From Helicoverpa zea (lineage: Eukaryota > Arthropoda > Insecta > Lepidoptera > Noctuidae), in assembly GCF_022581195.2 (NCBI RefSeq), contig NC_061463.1:8494001-8558000 (forward strand): a stretch of DNA of 64,000 nt, written 5' to 3'. The notes under the pieces were generated by a model. The model did no database searches. It was not told where the DNA came from and was given only the letters and a program-made list of their open reading frames with translations. The number at the start of each line of letters is the position of its first letter. Position 1 is the first letter of the stretch. The translations under genes were made by a program, and so were the position numbers. Below, one piece after another: positions 21,711-34,300 of this stretch.

Positions 21711-23943
21711 CGTCACCAAGGGCTACGAATCAAGAGCTTTTAATCATTCTCGTCGCACCCCCGCCATGTTGCAAGGTTATGCATTGTTTGGTTTGTTTGT
21801 CATTTATTTAACAGTCATCGTGGAACATTGTTTTATAATTATTTTTATACCAGAAGGCAGAAAACCTGGTTTAACTTGTTTTTTATGCTTGAAGTTTGTT
21901 TTAACACTGCTTTTTTCATACTTCATCTTAACTCCCGTTTATTACCTAAACATATTTTTGATAGCGGCGACTTTAAGAATAATGCTTTTAGTTTTGAACT
22001 CAAAAGTAGGTACATAGTTAAATGTATTTAGCCCAATATTCGATAGTGTGGCGCAGCTTCGTAAACAAACCCACTGTTAGATTATAGGTTATCAGACAGC
22101 TGCACTCGCTCCATATATGTATTTAGCCGCATCCGCAACGTTAAACTAGGCAATAACCCTGATAATTTAATATGGAATAGCTGCTTCATTTAAAGTGCTT
22201 TTCGAAGCATTAAGTAGATATTATTTGAATTTTAACAATCCTTTCAAACTTACGGTCAATAAATCGTTTTGTTTCTACACAAAAAGAAAAGGAAATCGAA
22301 TAACAAAACATAATGGAAAGGAACTTCCTTATCATCACGATGAGAAATGCAATGACGAAATTAATGAAGCGCTTTAAAAATAACTGACGCCGAAGTACCG
22401 GGGATGAATAGAAGCCTCTTAAGCTATTGTTTCTCATTCTGTGTAGCATTATCTTTATCTGGCGACGCTCGGCGTTTTCATTCTCAGCGATAAGTCGGAA
22501 ACATTTCTGCACGTTTTCTCCTCGGAATTTAAGTTCCGTTATGAACACCCAACGAATTGAGCTGACAAATATTAACGTGGTAGTTCGCTGTGCGGATAAT
22601 GGAATTAGGGATGAAAGTGCAGACACAGCTGCGGTATTTTGTAGTTATATTGTGAAGAGGTTACGACCTAGTTCAGGCATTAGCGTTTGAGTTTGTGGCT
22701 TGTTGGATTTAGCCAAGTATTTTTGCAACATAACATGTATGAAAGAACGAGACTGGAACATTTACCAGTAGGTATACGGAAGCTTCTTTTGAGTGTAACT
22801 TTCAGTGTTTATACTTTTCTTTTCTCCCCATTTTGTTCAGGCTCTCACAGTATATATTAAACTAAGGATTACGCAATATTGCACATAAGGTTTTTGCGGT
22901 TTGCGAGGATTACATAAAAAAATACGAGACCAAAGCGGTTTTTGTTGGATATTACATAAGAGAAAGCTACATCCGTTGTTTAAAAAAAAGTCTATGTTTC
23001 CTCAGTTTATCCGCATCCTTATTTTTTTTACAAACGTATTTCATTATTCTCTCTTCCAACCCTTTCATTAAAATTGCACACGAGTTCAGCCAAATGTTCA
23101 GACATAAAATATGATTGGACGAGCCTAGGTACATATCGTATGAAGCGCAAAGGGGGCCCTGTATTAGATTCATATTTAACGAGGCAGTGTTGCTACATCG
23201 TAAAATTTTACGTACCTACCGCTGACGTCCGGTCATCCAAGGGTCGGGTGGACTCGGGTGAACTAATTAGTGTTGAATACCGTACATACCCGGGAACATC
23301 CCAGGTTGTAATGAGCTCATAATATCAGGATAATTTGTAATGTAATGTAAATTGAATAATCAAATTCCTGTTTGAACAAAAACTTCGCCAAACTGGATTC
23401 AGTTAAAATTCCTAAGGTGAATATGAACTAAACAAAATCTTTAGTTAGCAGAGGCTAAATTCTACACGTAGGTAAGTAAGAATTAGGTCAGGTTGACACG
23501 AAACAATAAAATTTTAAGTAATGAGTTTATCGATTGTGGTTTTAATAATTCGTCATCGAATGTGTTCTAGATTTTTCCCTAATTGCTAGCATGTATAAAA
23601 CGTAGTTACAAGGCACGGAGAGCGTTTTCAGTGATATATTTTAATAGTAAGTGCCCCATATTTTTTACAAGACAATAGATGTGGGCATAATTTTGATTTT
23701 AATTAATTGGTTGAGTGATTTGGATTTTTTCTAGTGAAATTGCTCCAAAATTTAGGCCCGGATTTAGTAGTCATAGCTATAATAAAAATAAATGTGTCAT
23801 CGTGTGACCATAGACATCATCAGTCAACGTTATGAATTCAAAATTCAAACCATGTGTGTTGCCAGTTTTTGGTGTCAGTTTTTCCTTAGTACATAAAAAC
23901 CTACAGTAACGAAATCCAGTGCTAATGTTGATATTTCTTGCAG
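21711..23943 (+). other. 3' UTR and/or intron of phosphatase gene
   Basis: No strong ORF; open frames here are AT-rich and lack splice support. It leads to the acceptor atatttcttgcag before 23944. Confidence 0.4.
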
Positions 23944-24030
23944 ATCACGTCCTCTGCAACGGTGTTCGTAGCAGGAGCCTCGCTCAGCCGGTCGCCGGAG
24001 CCGGCAGCCCCTCACACCCCCGACATCTAG
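23944..24030 (+). CDS. Candidate alternative terminal exon of the phosphatase
   Basis: An isolated GC-rich block after a good acceptor (gatatttcttgcag). In phase 0 it encodes ITSSATVFVAGASLSRSPEP then AAPHTPDI and TAG, which looks protein-like and could follow only a phase-0 donor such as 17800. Joined to 21361 (phase 2) it would give only RSRPLQRCS and stop at 23969-23971. Which isoform exists cannot be decided from sequence. AATAAA near 24292 could end the transcript. Confidence 0.4.
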   Translation: MTSSATVFVAGASLSRSPEPAAPHTPDI

Positions 24031-27000
24031 CTCGTAACGCGCAAACTCGCGGGCCTGTGTCGCTGCTCGCTCATATCGTCTCCAGGACAGACATGACTGG
24101 TTAATGGTACCTAGATTTGGAGTCCATGAATCGAAGTGTATTTTGTAGCGAGGATTTTGACTGAACAGTTCTAACAACAAGGTGAAATTACAGCAGAAAA
24201 AACACAGGCAAATGTTTCAGAATACAAGAAAGAACAGTTTGAATCTTTTCAAGCTACTAATGTAGTGTTGACGCTATAACACTGTTCCTAAAATAAATTC
24301 TGAAATCACTGAGGTTAATGTAGTTCCCTTTGTAATCAATTTCGTCGAAGGCCTTGTTCAGTTAAAATTCTTGTACAAAAATCCTCATAAGTTCTTGGAA
24401 TCGGCTGATCATAGATAGCCCATCGGATAGACAGTGGGTAATTTGGAAAAGTTCTGTCTGTCCTTTAAAGAAATTAGTGTTGGACCGAGTGTTTTTGCTT
24501 CAGAGGCTTTCGGGAACGCCAAAAGAAGCTTTTTAACTATACATAAGCAATATTGTGACGGGTAGGTAAGTGTGAGATAGCGAAATTTTACTGTTACGAA
24601 GAAAAGGTGATGCAAGGTACTTTTTAAGATGTTAAAGGTTATAGGATTGGAATAATAATTGTAACGATTCTAAATTGTTGTTTGGGCGGCGACGACGTGA
24701 TATAACTAGGTACAATTTATTGTAGATTTGAACCACTGATCAACGAAACTGTTAGGTGACTTCTACTATTCTTTAGGTAGTGATCAGTGATAGCCACGAG
24801 CAGTATGATGCTAGGAATATTAAAGAATTGAGTAAAGCATGCAGATAGGAAATTGGACTTTGAAAAATGTAAAGTTTCGAGGTTTAAAGCACAAGTTTGT
24901 TGGGAGTGTGGAAATGAAAGTAATTTGTTGAACACGCTCGCTCTGTTACGTTTTGTGCAGCTGCGCTATTTGCGACTTTCGAGCGAAGCAAACGCAACTT
25001 TGCTATTCTATATAAAAATCTGTTGCTTTGTATCGCTACGCTGGGAAACAACTTGCGCTGCAAAAATATTCAGCAAAAATTAACAAGTCCAAAGGCGGAA
25101 ATGGTATAATTTAAGAATTTCATTCTAAACGTTACCGCGAAATGTCTTATTAGTTCAATTATTTATAAAATAATGAAGGAAAGAGTACAACACGCTAATG
25201 TTATGAAGATTAATATATGATATTTTAGTATAACGTGGTGGACATGCGTAGATACCTCTTAGCTGGAGTAAGAGCCGTTCTGACTGGTTCAGATTTCTAT
25301 TTCTAAGATTTCTACCTTCGATAAATTCTATGAACTTAGCTCGTATTTTTTATCTATTGTAGCTAGATCAGTAGCTAATACTTATTTTGAAGATGCATTT
25401 AAAATTCTATTTACTAGAGAATAGGTACTTGAGAGACCTGTAAATGAATTCCTTAAATTTTTATTCAATATAAGAAAGAAAACGTGTTTGATTTTTAAAA
25501 TAAAATTCTATTTACCGTAGTAGGTTTTAAAAATTAAACACGGAAGCTGTCCAGAATAGAGAATTTTCGAAAGATGTAAAAATATTTATTTTAATTTATT
25601 ATATAATTTAGCCCTAAGTCATCACACTGTAAGATATCCTACTTCGTATTGATACAAAGTCAAATTATTCCTCCTATCTTATGGACCCTTGATAACGAGC
25701 AATAAGGCTTTACAAGAAGGTTGAGATAACCCACCAAATTCCTACCTGATGTGTAGTCATCAACCTACCACTATTAGTTTGCAATAAATTCTTTTGCTTC
25801 GCCTTCAAATTTGGGAGGAGTGAAAAATGCTAGCAAATGTTTAGGTAATTGCTCAAAGAGGGAAACTGAATCCGTTCCTAGTACGGCACAATTTTTCGTT
25901 AGAAGCACGTTTACGAGTTAATGGCTTGCTCAGTACATTCTCTACACGGTAGGACATTCAATTCTAGGGTCAAACTATGTTGTGAAGTTTTGCATATCTC
26001 TCTTTCTCATTCTTACAAGGCTTAGCCTGATTTAGAAAATTGTGATTTACTTAGATGCCTTTAGCACGGTGGCATACGTAGACAATGAATATAATACATT
26101 TGTTTATGATTACTTATGAAATGCTGCCACTGTAGCTTTGTTATAACTCGTTTATAAGTGTAAATATTTACGTAATCTAAGGCAATATTTCTCGCAAAAG
26201 CAGTTTCAATCATTTGGTTCGTCTGGTAGATAAGATTGAGGAAATTGCTTTTCCGGATCTGAAATCTAACGCGGACGTTGCCAGAAATGCCATTATATAA
26301 AAGATAGAATAAATGATTTATTTATAGTGTACTGTTTTTATCACAATTGTTGTGATCGAGTAGGTATTTAGATTTGGGGCCTTAGTTTAAGTTTAACTTT
26401 AAGTAACAACTCAAAGTATGTCCTTGAGCATACCTTCATAAAAAAATTATATTGTTACCTAATTAAAAACTAAGGCTAAGCAACAAGTCTTCTTAAAACA
26501 TACACTAGGGCCCCAAGTTAAAGCAATACATCGAATGGAACGTAATTATCATTTAACAGCCTGTAACTTGTTTAAGTTAATTCAACGTGATTAATTCCCT
26601 TCAGCTGAAACAATTAACTCGATCAAAGCAATTTAAAAGCTGTTATGTGAATTGAATTTAAAATTCCTTCGTTAAACACATGTTTCTTTCGGCTCAATAA
26701 AATCCTACTCACGAACTATGAAGTTAACAAGAAAATGTTAAGTATAATGGTAGATAGAGTAGACCTACTTGGTACCTACCTTCATGAGATACTTGAACGT
26801 CTTATTTGATTAGAGTATCTAATTAGGTAATTAGACACCTGAGCATCAAAAAGGTTAGGTTTTACCACAATTTGGTGGTTTCTTATCGAATTCAATTTCT
26901 AAAAAATGAGCTTTTCAATAAAAAGCCGGTGTAAGGAGGTGAGGAATAAGAGTAGGCAGTTATTTCAGTAAAAACCCGGTCTCCCTATCTTGAGGCGCAA

Positions 27001-28713
27001 AAAACACGCCCTTGACAAAATTCTAAATGGCGCTTGACATTCTTTGTAGAAGTATTTTTCAATGGAACTTGAGAAGGATTTTATTGACGAATAATTTTAA
27101 TAATTTTGCTGAGTTTTTTCTTTTTAGTTAGTCATAAATCAATGAGTCTTTCATTTTTTGTAGTCACCACCACATTGAAAAATGTAACGACTCTTTTACC
27201 TCTACGTAAGTTTATACTTTTTGGTTACTGTAGATAAAGGTCGGAACACATCTAACGAATGTAGCATTCAACTTTACCAAGGAAAGCACATTGCCACATA
27301 ACGTTGGGTGTAGACGACCTTTAATACTTTATTATACCTAAGGAATAACTCACTCTACAGTAATTTAATTACGCGTGGTATGCTTGGTTTTTAATAAAAT
27401 AATCTTAAGATGTATTTCTACTCCTAGATGTATTTACTCCTATCTATATTTATTTATTGTTTGAAAGGAAAGATCGAACAAAATATCGAAGTACCTCTCA
27501 CTTGGAATGTTTGAAACTCACACACATCAGTAATCCATCGCAAATGACAATATTTTAAGAAATATTTAATGAGCACTATTTTTCGTGAATATTGATTGTT
27601 ATTTTGTGTGAAAAGATGTTAAAAAGAACATAATTATTATGTATTTAAAAAGATTTGTAAGTAAAGGATATTCACATTTATTTGGTACTCGTTTAATTAT
27701 TGGTCGATGTAATCTTAGATGTTTCGGAACGCGTGGGGACCATGTTGCTACTGTATACAGGTTGAGTCCGTCAAAACGTTAGAGCGCTTTTAATGCCTTT
27801 GAAGTACCTACATAAGTACATGCTATGTGGAAAACGTTGAAGATGCTTTTGAGTAATGTAGGCATACTTGCTCCTAAATACCATCAAACATGGTATTTTG
27901 AACTATCTCCTCTCTGTAGCTGTTACCTTATTTTGGACGTTAACATTCATTAAGTACCTAACATTTTACGACGTCCTTAGAGAAAGTGACTTCTTAACTC
28001 TTTGTTTTTAGTAGGTACTATTCAATTAAAACATCTACCTATTTCATCTTCGATTTATGCTTGCTCAAAATGTGATAGGTGATTCCTGTAAATTCTTCTC
28101 TAACAAAACAAAGAAAGCTTGTCTTTAGAAAAGTAGCACTGCACTTAAACTTAACTACTTATGGACATGGAGATTTTCCATATACATTTCCCGGAGGCCA
28201 AATAATGACCGAGTACCTTAGGTATATTTTCTTTTTATAAATCATAGATAGAATAGCTATTGCATTGTTAAAACATTTTAGATCAATCATATTTACGTTA
28301 TGCACACAGAGCGTAGTCCGTTTGTATGTCATCGATTGTATTGGAAGCAATAATACAACTGAGCAGCAGCAATGTGAAAATATGGTTATTATGTAACTGT
28401 GTATATTTTTAATATAAAATTTAATAAGATGGCTTGTTTTATTTCCTAAAACCTACAGCAATAGGTCCAACTTTGATACACTGCCCCAAACTAGGCATTT
28501 CACCTACTGCACCTTTGGATAGGACCCTATGGGAACCAGGGTAGAATTTTCCTAATGATATATGAAGAGCCAGGATGAGAGGAGTAGGTAGGTATTTCTT
28601 ACTACTGCTTTGCACGGAAGAAGTCTTCACTTCACATATTGGTTACAAATAAAATACGCAATTGTTATGTCAATATCATTATTTATTTATACATATACTT
28701 AAAAACTTGGAGC
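24031..28713. other. Gene-poor AT-rich stretch
   Basis: Nothing with splice-bounded or long open frames was found. A modest GC-richer piece at 24930-25060 (gctgcgctatttgcgac, ttgcgctgcaaa) may be a repeat. Confidence 0.4.
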
Positions 28714-28716
28714 TAA
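28714..28716. repeat. Possible TAA target duplication, left
   Basis: TAA at 28714-28716 and again at 28913-28915 flank the hairpin element. A 3-bp TWA duplication is what PIF/Harbinger elements make. Confidence 0.4.
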
Positions 28717-28912
28717 AGGTCTCTGCACACAGCGGGCGCGGCGCGGCGGGACGGGACGGCGACGTGACGCTGAGCAGTTGTAATGTACTAGATATTACGG
28801 AGGCCGCCACACAGAGCCGTCCCGCTCGGCGCGACGCGACGCGACGATCTAGTACATTGTGTCGCGTCGCCGTCCCGTCCCGCCGCGCCGCGCCCGCTGT
28901 GTGCAGAGACCA
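28717..28912. mobile_element. GC-rich long-TIR hairpin element (MITE)
   Basis: The left arm starts ggtctctgcacacagcgggc and continues through gcggcgggacgggacggcg. The right arm is its exact complement, ending in gctgtgtgcagagacc. The arms match perfectly for about 47 bp, and atgtactagat/atctagtacat extend the pairing inward. Extreme GC content against AT-rich flanks, no coding capacity, possible TAA duplication. Fits a non-autonomous PIF/Harbinger-like element, which is inference. Confidence 0.72.
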
Positions 28913-28915
28913 TAA

Positions 28916-30133
28916 AACATTTTTAATTAATAAAATATCTAACGTTTATTCATGTTATATTATTTTTCAACAATCATTCAGGCGAAACGTGTGTTACTGT
29001 CATTCAACTACTTCTGTTACAAAAATAAATCTTTCGATCCAGAAAAGAAAGCCTCTTATAATACAAAATTGGCCTATGTTCACATACATTAAGTTAAAAA
29101 GATGCTCTTAGATCATACAAAGATTCAAATGCAATGAAAAATTTCGAAGCAAAACCATGAGATCAATAAAAGGTAACTAACTCTCGACTGCGTGATTAAA
29201 TAGCGTTGTTTGGCGAGCTAGTATTCATAAATGCATTAGGGATTTTTTGTTTACATAATATAATTAAAAATAATTTGGTAACAAATAAGTATTTCTTTAT
29301 ACGATCTAAGAGCAATTGCGTACCTATAGAAGGGAAGATAATTGACTAAAGAATTTAAACATAAACGTAGGTATTATTCTCATACAACCATTCCTAAGCA
29401 AAATAAATGTAATTAAGGTATTTACGTAATCAAGGTGATATTTACAGTAAGGTGAAAGTAGGATAATACACTTATGATATTAAAAATAAATACATACAGT
29501 AATTATAGTTACTAATCTAATGTAAAATATTAAATATACATTACACAAAAGTTAATTGTTACAACAAAACAACAAGTTCCTACATTGAAATACATTTAAC
29601 ACATAAAGTAATAATAATTTAAGTTGCTATAAGGTAAATAAGAGTTAACTACCAAATAATCCAGGCGTTTCTATAGACTTACCTAATTTTTGCATTAAGG
29701 TGCGTTTATACCAAGCAACAAATGATGCTTTCTTTACTCTTTTACAGGATTAAAAGTAATGTATTTTTTGTAATGTATTGAATAAAAATGAAGACTAGTA
29801 CTTGACGTAGGTATCTGAAACATTTGGTACTGGATAAACTTTATCTCACATTACAGAAAAATATAATTTATTAATTTAGTGTAAACGCACCTCTAAAGCA
29901 AATTCTGCTAATGAAAATATTTATCGATTTTGTAAGGGCAAATGGAGCCTAAGCAATTTTGGACGGCGAAGCAGTGGTGAGCATCGACAATAATTTATTA
30001 CTTTTTTATTGACTTTAATTTGAACTACTCTAACACTGCAGGTTGCAAAAATAAGTTATTCTTTGGCAGTGACTCTTTGGTAGATATTTGGCAAGAAGGA
30101 ATGTTTTTATTTTGTGCACAACATTTATAAAAA
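28916..30133. other. Non-coding AT-rich DNA
   Basis: No gene. The sequence before 30134 would be the leader of the candidate exon there. Confidence 0.4.
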
Positions 30134-30339
30134 ATGAGTGTCGACCCACAAGTCTTAAGAAAAATAGATTCTACAAGCATTTTTATAACGTCTATTTTGT
30201 TTAAAAGCAGAGTTTATCCAAAAGGCACATACAAAGAACTTGTGAATGGAATTTCAGTTTTTATATTAAAAGGTGGCTCCATGAATCAGCTTGATTTAAA
30301 CACTGCCGTCAAAGAAATGCATAATTTATTTAGATTTAG
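30134..30339 (+). CDS. Candidate first coding exon of an unrecognised gene
   Basis: It starts aaaaaATGAGTG, a good insect start context, and is open for 68 codons. It closes exactly at a consensus donor (tttag|gtaagt, phase 2). It reads MSVDPQVLRKIDSTSIFITS, then YPKGTYKELVNGISVFILKG, and ends MNQLDLNTAVKEMHNLFRF. I do not recognise the family. No convincing second exon was found before the TMEM184 exon on the opposite strand. An acceptor at about 30658 would add only a dozen hydrophobic residues. It could be a real small gene, a gene remnant, or chance. Confidence 0.4.
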
Positions 30340-31247
30340 GTAAGTAATGAATAGGGTTGCCATTTACTACGGCCCTTACAGCGATATAATAATAGCTATC
30401 TATAGAATAATAATTCCTTTTTACCTGTACAATTTGTAATGTATCAATTGTTATTTGATTTACTTCTTATTTTACATAACTATACAATCTTATGTTCCTA
30501 TATCGAGCCGTTGTCGCCGTGGTATGAAGAATCGCAGTAAAACCTCTACAGACAGGTCAAAAGGCAATATTTTGTTTTAATACCTATTACTTTAAGTATT
30601 TATTACTCTTTTTACTAGGTATGTGCTTCTGTTCTCCTTTCATTCGTTTTAAATACAGGCTGTTATGCTTATTTCTAATGATTGCTTGTATTGTTTAAAT
30701 AACTGCACTAAATCATACCTAAAGTAAATAATAAAAAAATGCTTTTAAATTAGGTAATACTTCACTAACAATAAAAGGTAAGTATATATTTTTTTTTTGA
30801 TTTAGTACACCGAGTAACACAGATTTTTTTATTACTATTTCCTATGAATTTTATATCTTTCTGAACATCGACAACAAAGGTACATGCTACGGGCCAGGCT
30901 TTTAAGTATTACGCTTTAAAAGTGGTAAAGGACTCCAAGAGATGCATAAAAATATATTATCCTTTATCTATTAAAATGAACATCCTTCAGTTTTCGTTCC
31001 TAAATTCTTTTACCGGTAGAATTTGTTGTTACTCGACAGGACTCTCGAACGTATTCATATCAGACCATAGACAATTTTGAGCCTAGAGACCATTTAATTT
31101 GAACAGTTGCCAGTAGCAATTATTCAAATTAAATTCCAAGGAGATTTATGCCAACAGAAGTTCCAGATTATTTCAGTCCAAGTTTCTTAAGCCATCAAGA
31201 AGTGGGACAGTGGTCGGGTAACAACGTGTTCGTGGGGTATCGGGGGC
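30340..31247. other. Non-coding; probable 3' UTR of TMEM184 (minus)
   Basis: Lies just downstream of the TMEM184 stop on the minus strand. A TTTATT at about 30597 would read AATAAA on the minus strand. Confidence 0.4.
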
Positions 31248-31396
31248 TCACTGGAACTCGTCGTCGGAGCTGAGGAGTGTGGTCTTCTCGTGGTAGTTGG
31301 TGGCGTGGCAGATGGTGGCGACGCGCTGCGGCGGCGGCCGGGGCGCCAGGGCTGCGCCCTCGTCCCGCTTGCCCGCGCCCGCGCCTCCGCGCATCA
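31248..31396 (-). CDS. TMEM184 exon 7 (C-terminal tail, stop)
   Basis: Acceptor gtacgtag. Encodes VMRGGAGAGKRDEGAALAP, then RVATICHATNYHEKTTLLSS and DDEFQ with TGA at 31250-31248. Residues 356-404, GC-rich, cytoplasmic tail with an acidic end. Confidence 0.85.
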
Positions 31397-34300
31397 CTAC
31401 GTACCAGACATGTTAGCTTCATTGATAAATTGTGTCTAGCACGTGTTCAAGCGTTTAGGTTAGCACAAAATAACAATTTCGTTATCATAAAATGGTGTTG
31501 TAGAGTCTTTTTATGGGTGTACCACAACCATAGAATTAAATCCCCATATTACCCAAAACCAGAATTAAAAAAAAAAACATATTAAGAAGGCTTTTTGTCC
31601 ATAACAAAATGTCGTCTTTTCTAAACGCTTGAACGCTTTCTGGGTCATAAGAGTTTAACTGTGTTACCGGTACTAGTGTGCGGAAACTACCATTAACATC
31701 TTCCATGTTTCATAAAGTGACAATTTAAGTGCTATCTTGTGAGAAACAATTAACGTTCAATAAATTACAAGTATATGATTAATGATTATACCGTTTTTCA
31801 TACTGTTGGTAATTTTTGTCAAAAGTATTTTTGTTTAGCAACCATTTCAATTGGTGCAAAGTTTGTGCACACTACAGTGTTGTCAGTTGAAATAATCTTA
31901 ATTTATAAAATAGTCCATGTTTACTGACTACTGAATATAAAAGTTCCTTGCTACTACTATTAATATCGCAACATATAATTCACTGACGACAAAAAACTAA
32001 ACAAATTATAACTAACGTGCTGATGAAGTCACACTCAATAATATGTTAAAACATTCAGGCGTGATACGAAAGCATGCCAGCAAATAATATAAAAAGCGAA
32101 CATTCAAATATATCTTACCTTTGGCTTCTCTGTTTAGTCTTTTTACGTGTGTGTCTTATTTAAAGATATGTTTGGTCTCGTAATTAAAATAAAATATAAT
32201 TAAGTAATATCCTTTATTTATTATTAGTGAGAGGCGAAATACAAGTGTTTTGAAAATCAAACTGTGGTGAACTGTAAAAAATAATTATTATAACTTAAAC
32301 CTACAATAACTATACTTTAGAATTTAATCAAAACTATAATTAAAGTTTAAAAAATCTCCTAAGTAAAAATAATATTATGATAACAATATTCAGGAAATGA
32401 AACATAAAGTATGGCTTTACAGGTTGTTAGTTAATTTTCATCAAGGTTAGAGTTACTTGAAGCGCGTATTATTACAAAGCATTGGCAACACCCGCCTCGA
32501 CATTTAACTGAAGGTGGAAACATGAAATGCCGTTCTTTGGTTTGGCAATAAAAGTGCAGGTTTCACTTCCACAGTTATCCAAACATAACTTATTTAAAAA
32601 AGAATGTACAAAATCAAGACAACCCGATAAATGCCAAATGTTGCTATTACAAAAAAAAAAGAATATTTTTAAACTAATTTTGAATTCTAGCATCAACTAA
32701 GGATCATATCCTGTAACTATAAGAAAGTAACAAAATAATACAAAAAGAAAAAGTAATATAATCACAGAAAATTAACATTTACACTAATCCTTACACAACA
32801 CATACTAAAGGCATTATAAGTACAAAGTAGATACTTATTTATGGCAATGAATAGTCCGAATTTGTTGTATTACAAGTAAAAATATTTTTTTGTAGCTTAT
32901 AGGCTCTTGGATGATGATTGTTTTGCAATGTATAGAATATTCCATATTGATCGTTTTTAATTGTTCCAAAAAATATGATATGTTTTATCTGCTGATTTTT
33001 CTTCCCTTTTTTTTCTACGATTTTCTCATGATTTTTTTCATATTTCATCCCTGTGCAATTTTAATATCATATTGGTTCTTCCATTTCGATACCATTTGTT
33101 CTACCATGCCTTCCGATATGATACTTACCTAAGTTTTTCGTAAAAATTCGTTATGCGTTTCGGACTAGCCAAATACCTCGATATAAAAATAAAGTTCTTA
33201 ACTAACGTGGGTTCGACCGAACATCAGAAATCGATAGTTCACCTTCACTATATAAGGCACTTTGTGTGTGTGTTATGTGAAAACAAAAATTTGTATGTGT
33301 AGTGACACAACGTTTATGATTCCCTAATAAATAAACATTTATTTTTCGCATGCCGTTTTGATACTTTCCTATCGAATATACTTGAATTCTGTGCGTGATA
33401 AAATTCAAAATGGAATGATTTCATAATACTTCATTGTTTTAAATACTGACTGAAAAATAATCCTTTGAAAATACTGCAGAATAACTATACAAACATACAG
33501 ACAAACGCAGGCTTTCTATTCTATTCTTTACAGGTGCAGAAACCCCAAGTATATTCGGTATTAACTAAATATGGAAATATTCCCATTCAAACGCCAATTG
33601 TTTGAGCACCATACAATAAGCACCAAAATTAGCACAAATGAAACGGTACCCAAACTTCGTGCTTGAATGGAAATACTACTGAACATGAACACACTTATAT
33701 TTTTTTAGATTTTATTTTACATTATTGTTAGTGGTGTTTCCATGCTCGGGCATAATGTATTTATTATTACATGTATGTATAAACGGACAGACAGCAATGC
33801 ACTTCATGCAGAGCACAGCTATGGCAGAGTTTATAGTTTCTCATAAGGCAGTTGAGAAGTGACATCTGAAAGAAAACAAAACCAAAAAATAAGAAGGACC
33901 TAGCCTACAGCGTAATGGGTTCTAATCATGAAATTATAATGAAAACTGGACGCATTCATTCAAAACTAAATCAAATTACGTATACATGTTTTCCTACTTT
34001 TTATCATTCGACAAATAATTCAACAGTCATGAATCACCAAATGCACTCATTACTTTTTACAACCTCAACATGCTATAAAACAATTACAGATAAAATCTAA
34101 TCTAGCCATAGACAACGCGATATCCATCTGTCAAACGATATCGTAAAAAGTTTATTACCAAAGAGGCTACATACACAAACGAGTATTCGAAATACCTATC
34201 TAAGATCAACCCACGGAGTAAGGATAGATGAGCGGAGATGCCATAAGGCAGGCGTCGAATATGTAAGGTTTATGAACAGAATGGGTGAACTAACGAGGCG

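Noticed and set aside
22210..22626. 138-aa open frame on minus
   Set aside because: Biased, hydrophobic/basic composition, no splice context, no recognisable domain, in AT-rich DNA.
23919..24104. 61-aa open frame starting at 23919
   Set aside because: It runs through the acceptor and would need a phase-1 donor; less protein-like than the phase-0 reading of the same block.
28662..29111. 149-aa open frame on plus
   Set aside because: It spans the GC-rich hairpin element and AT-rich flanks; composition changes with the repeat and no domain is visible.
31195..31585. Open frames on both strands over the GC-rich block
   Set aside because: Wrong-frame and antisense shadows of TMEM184 exon 7.
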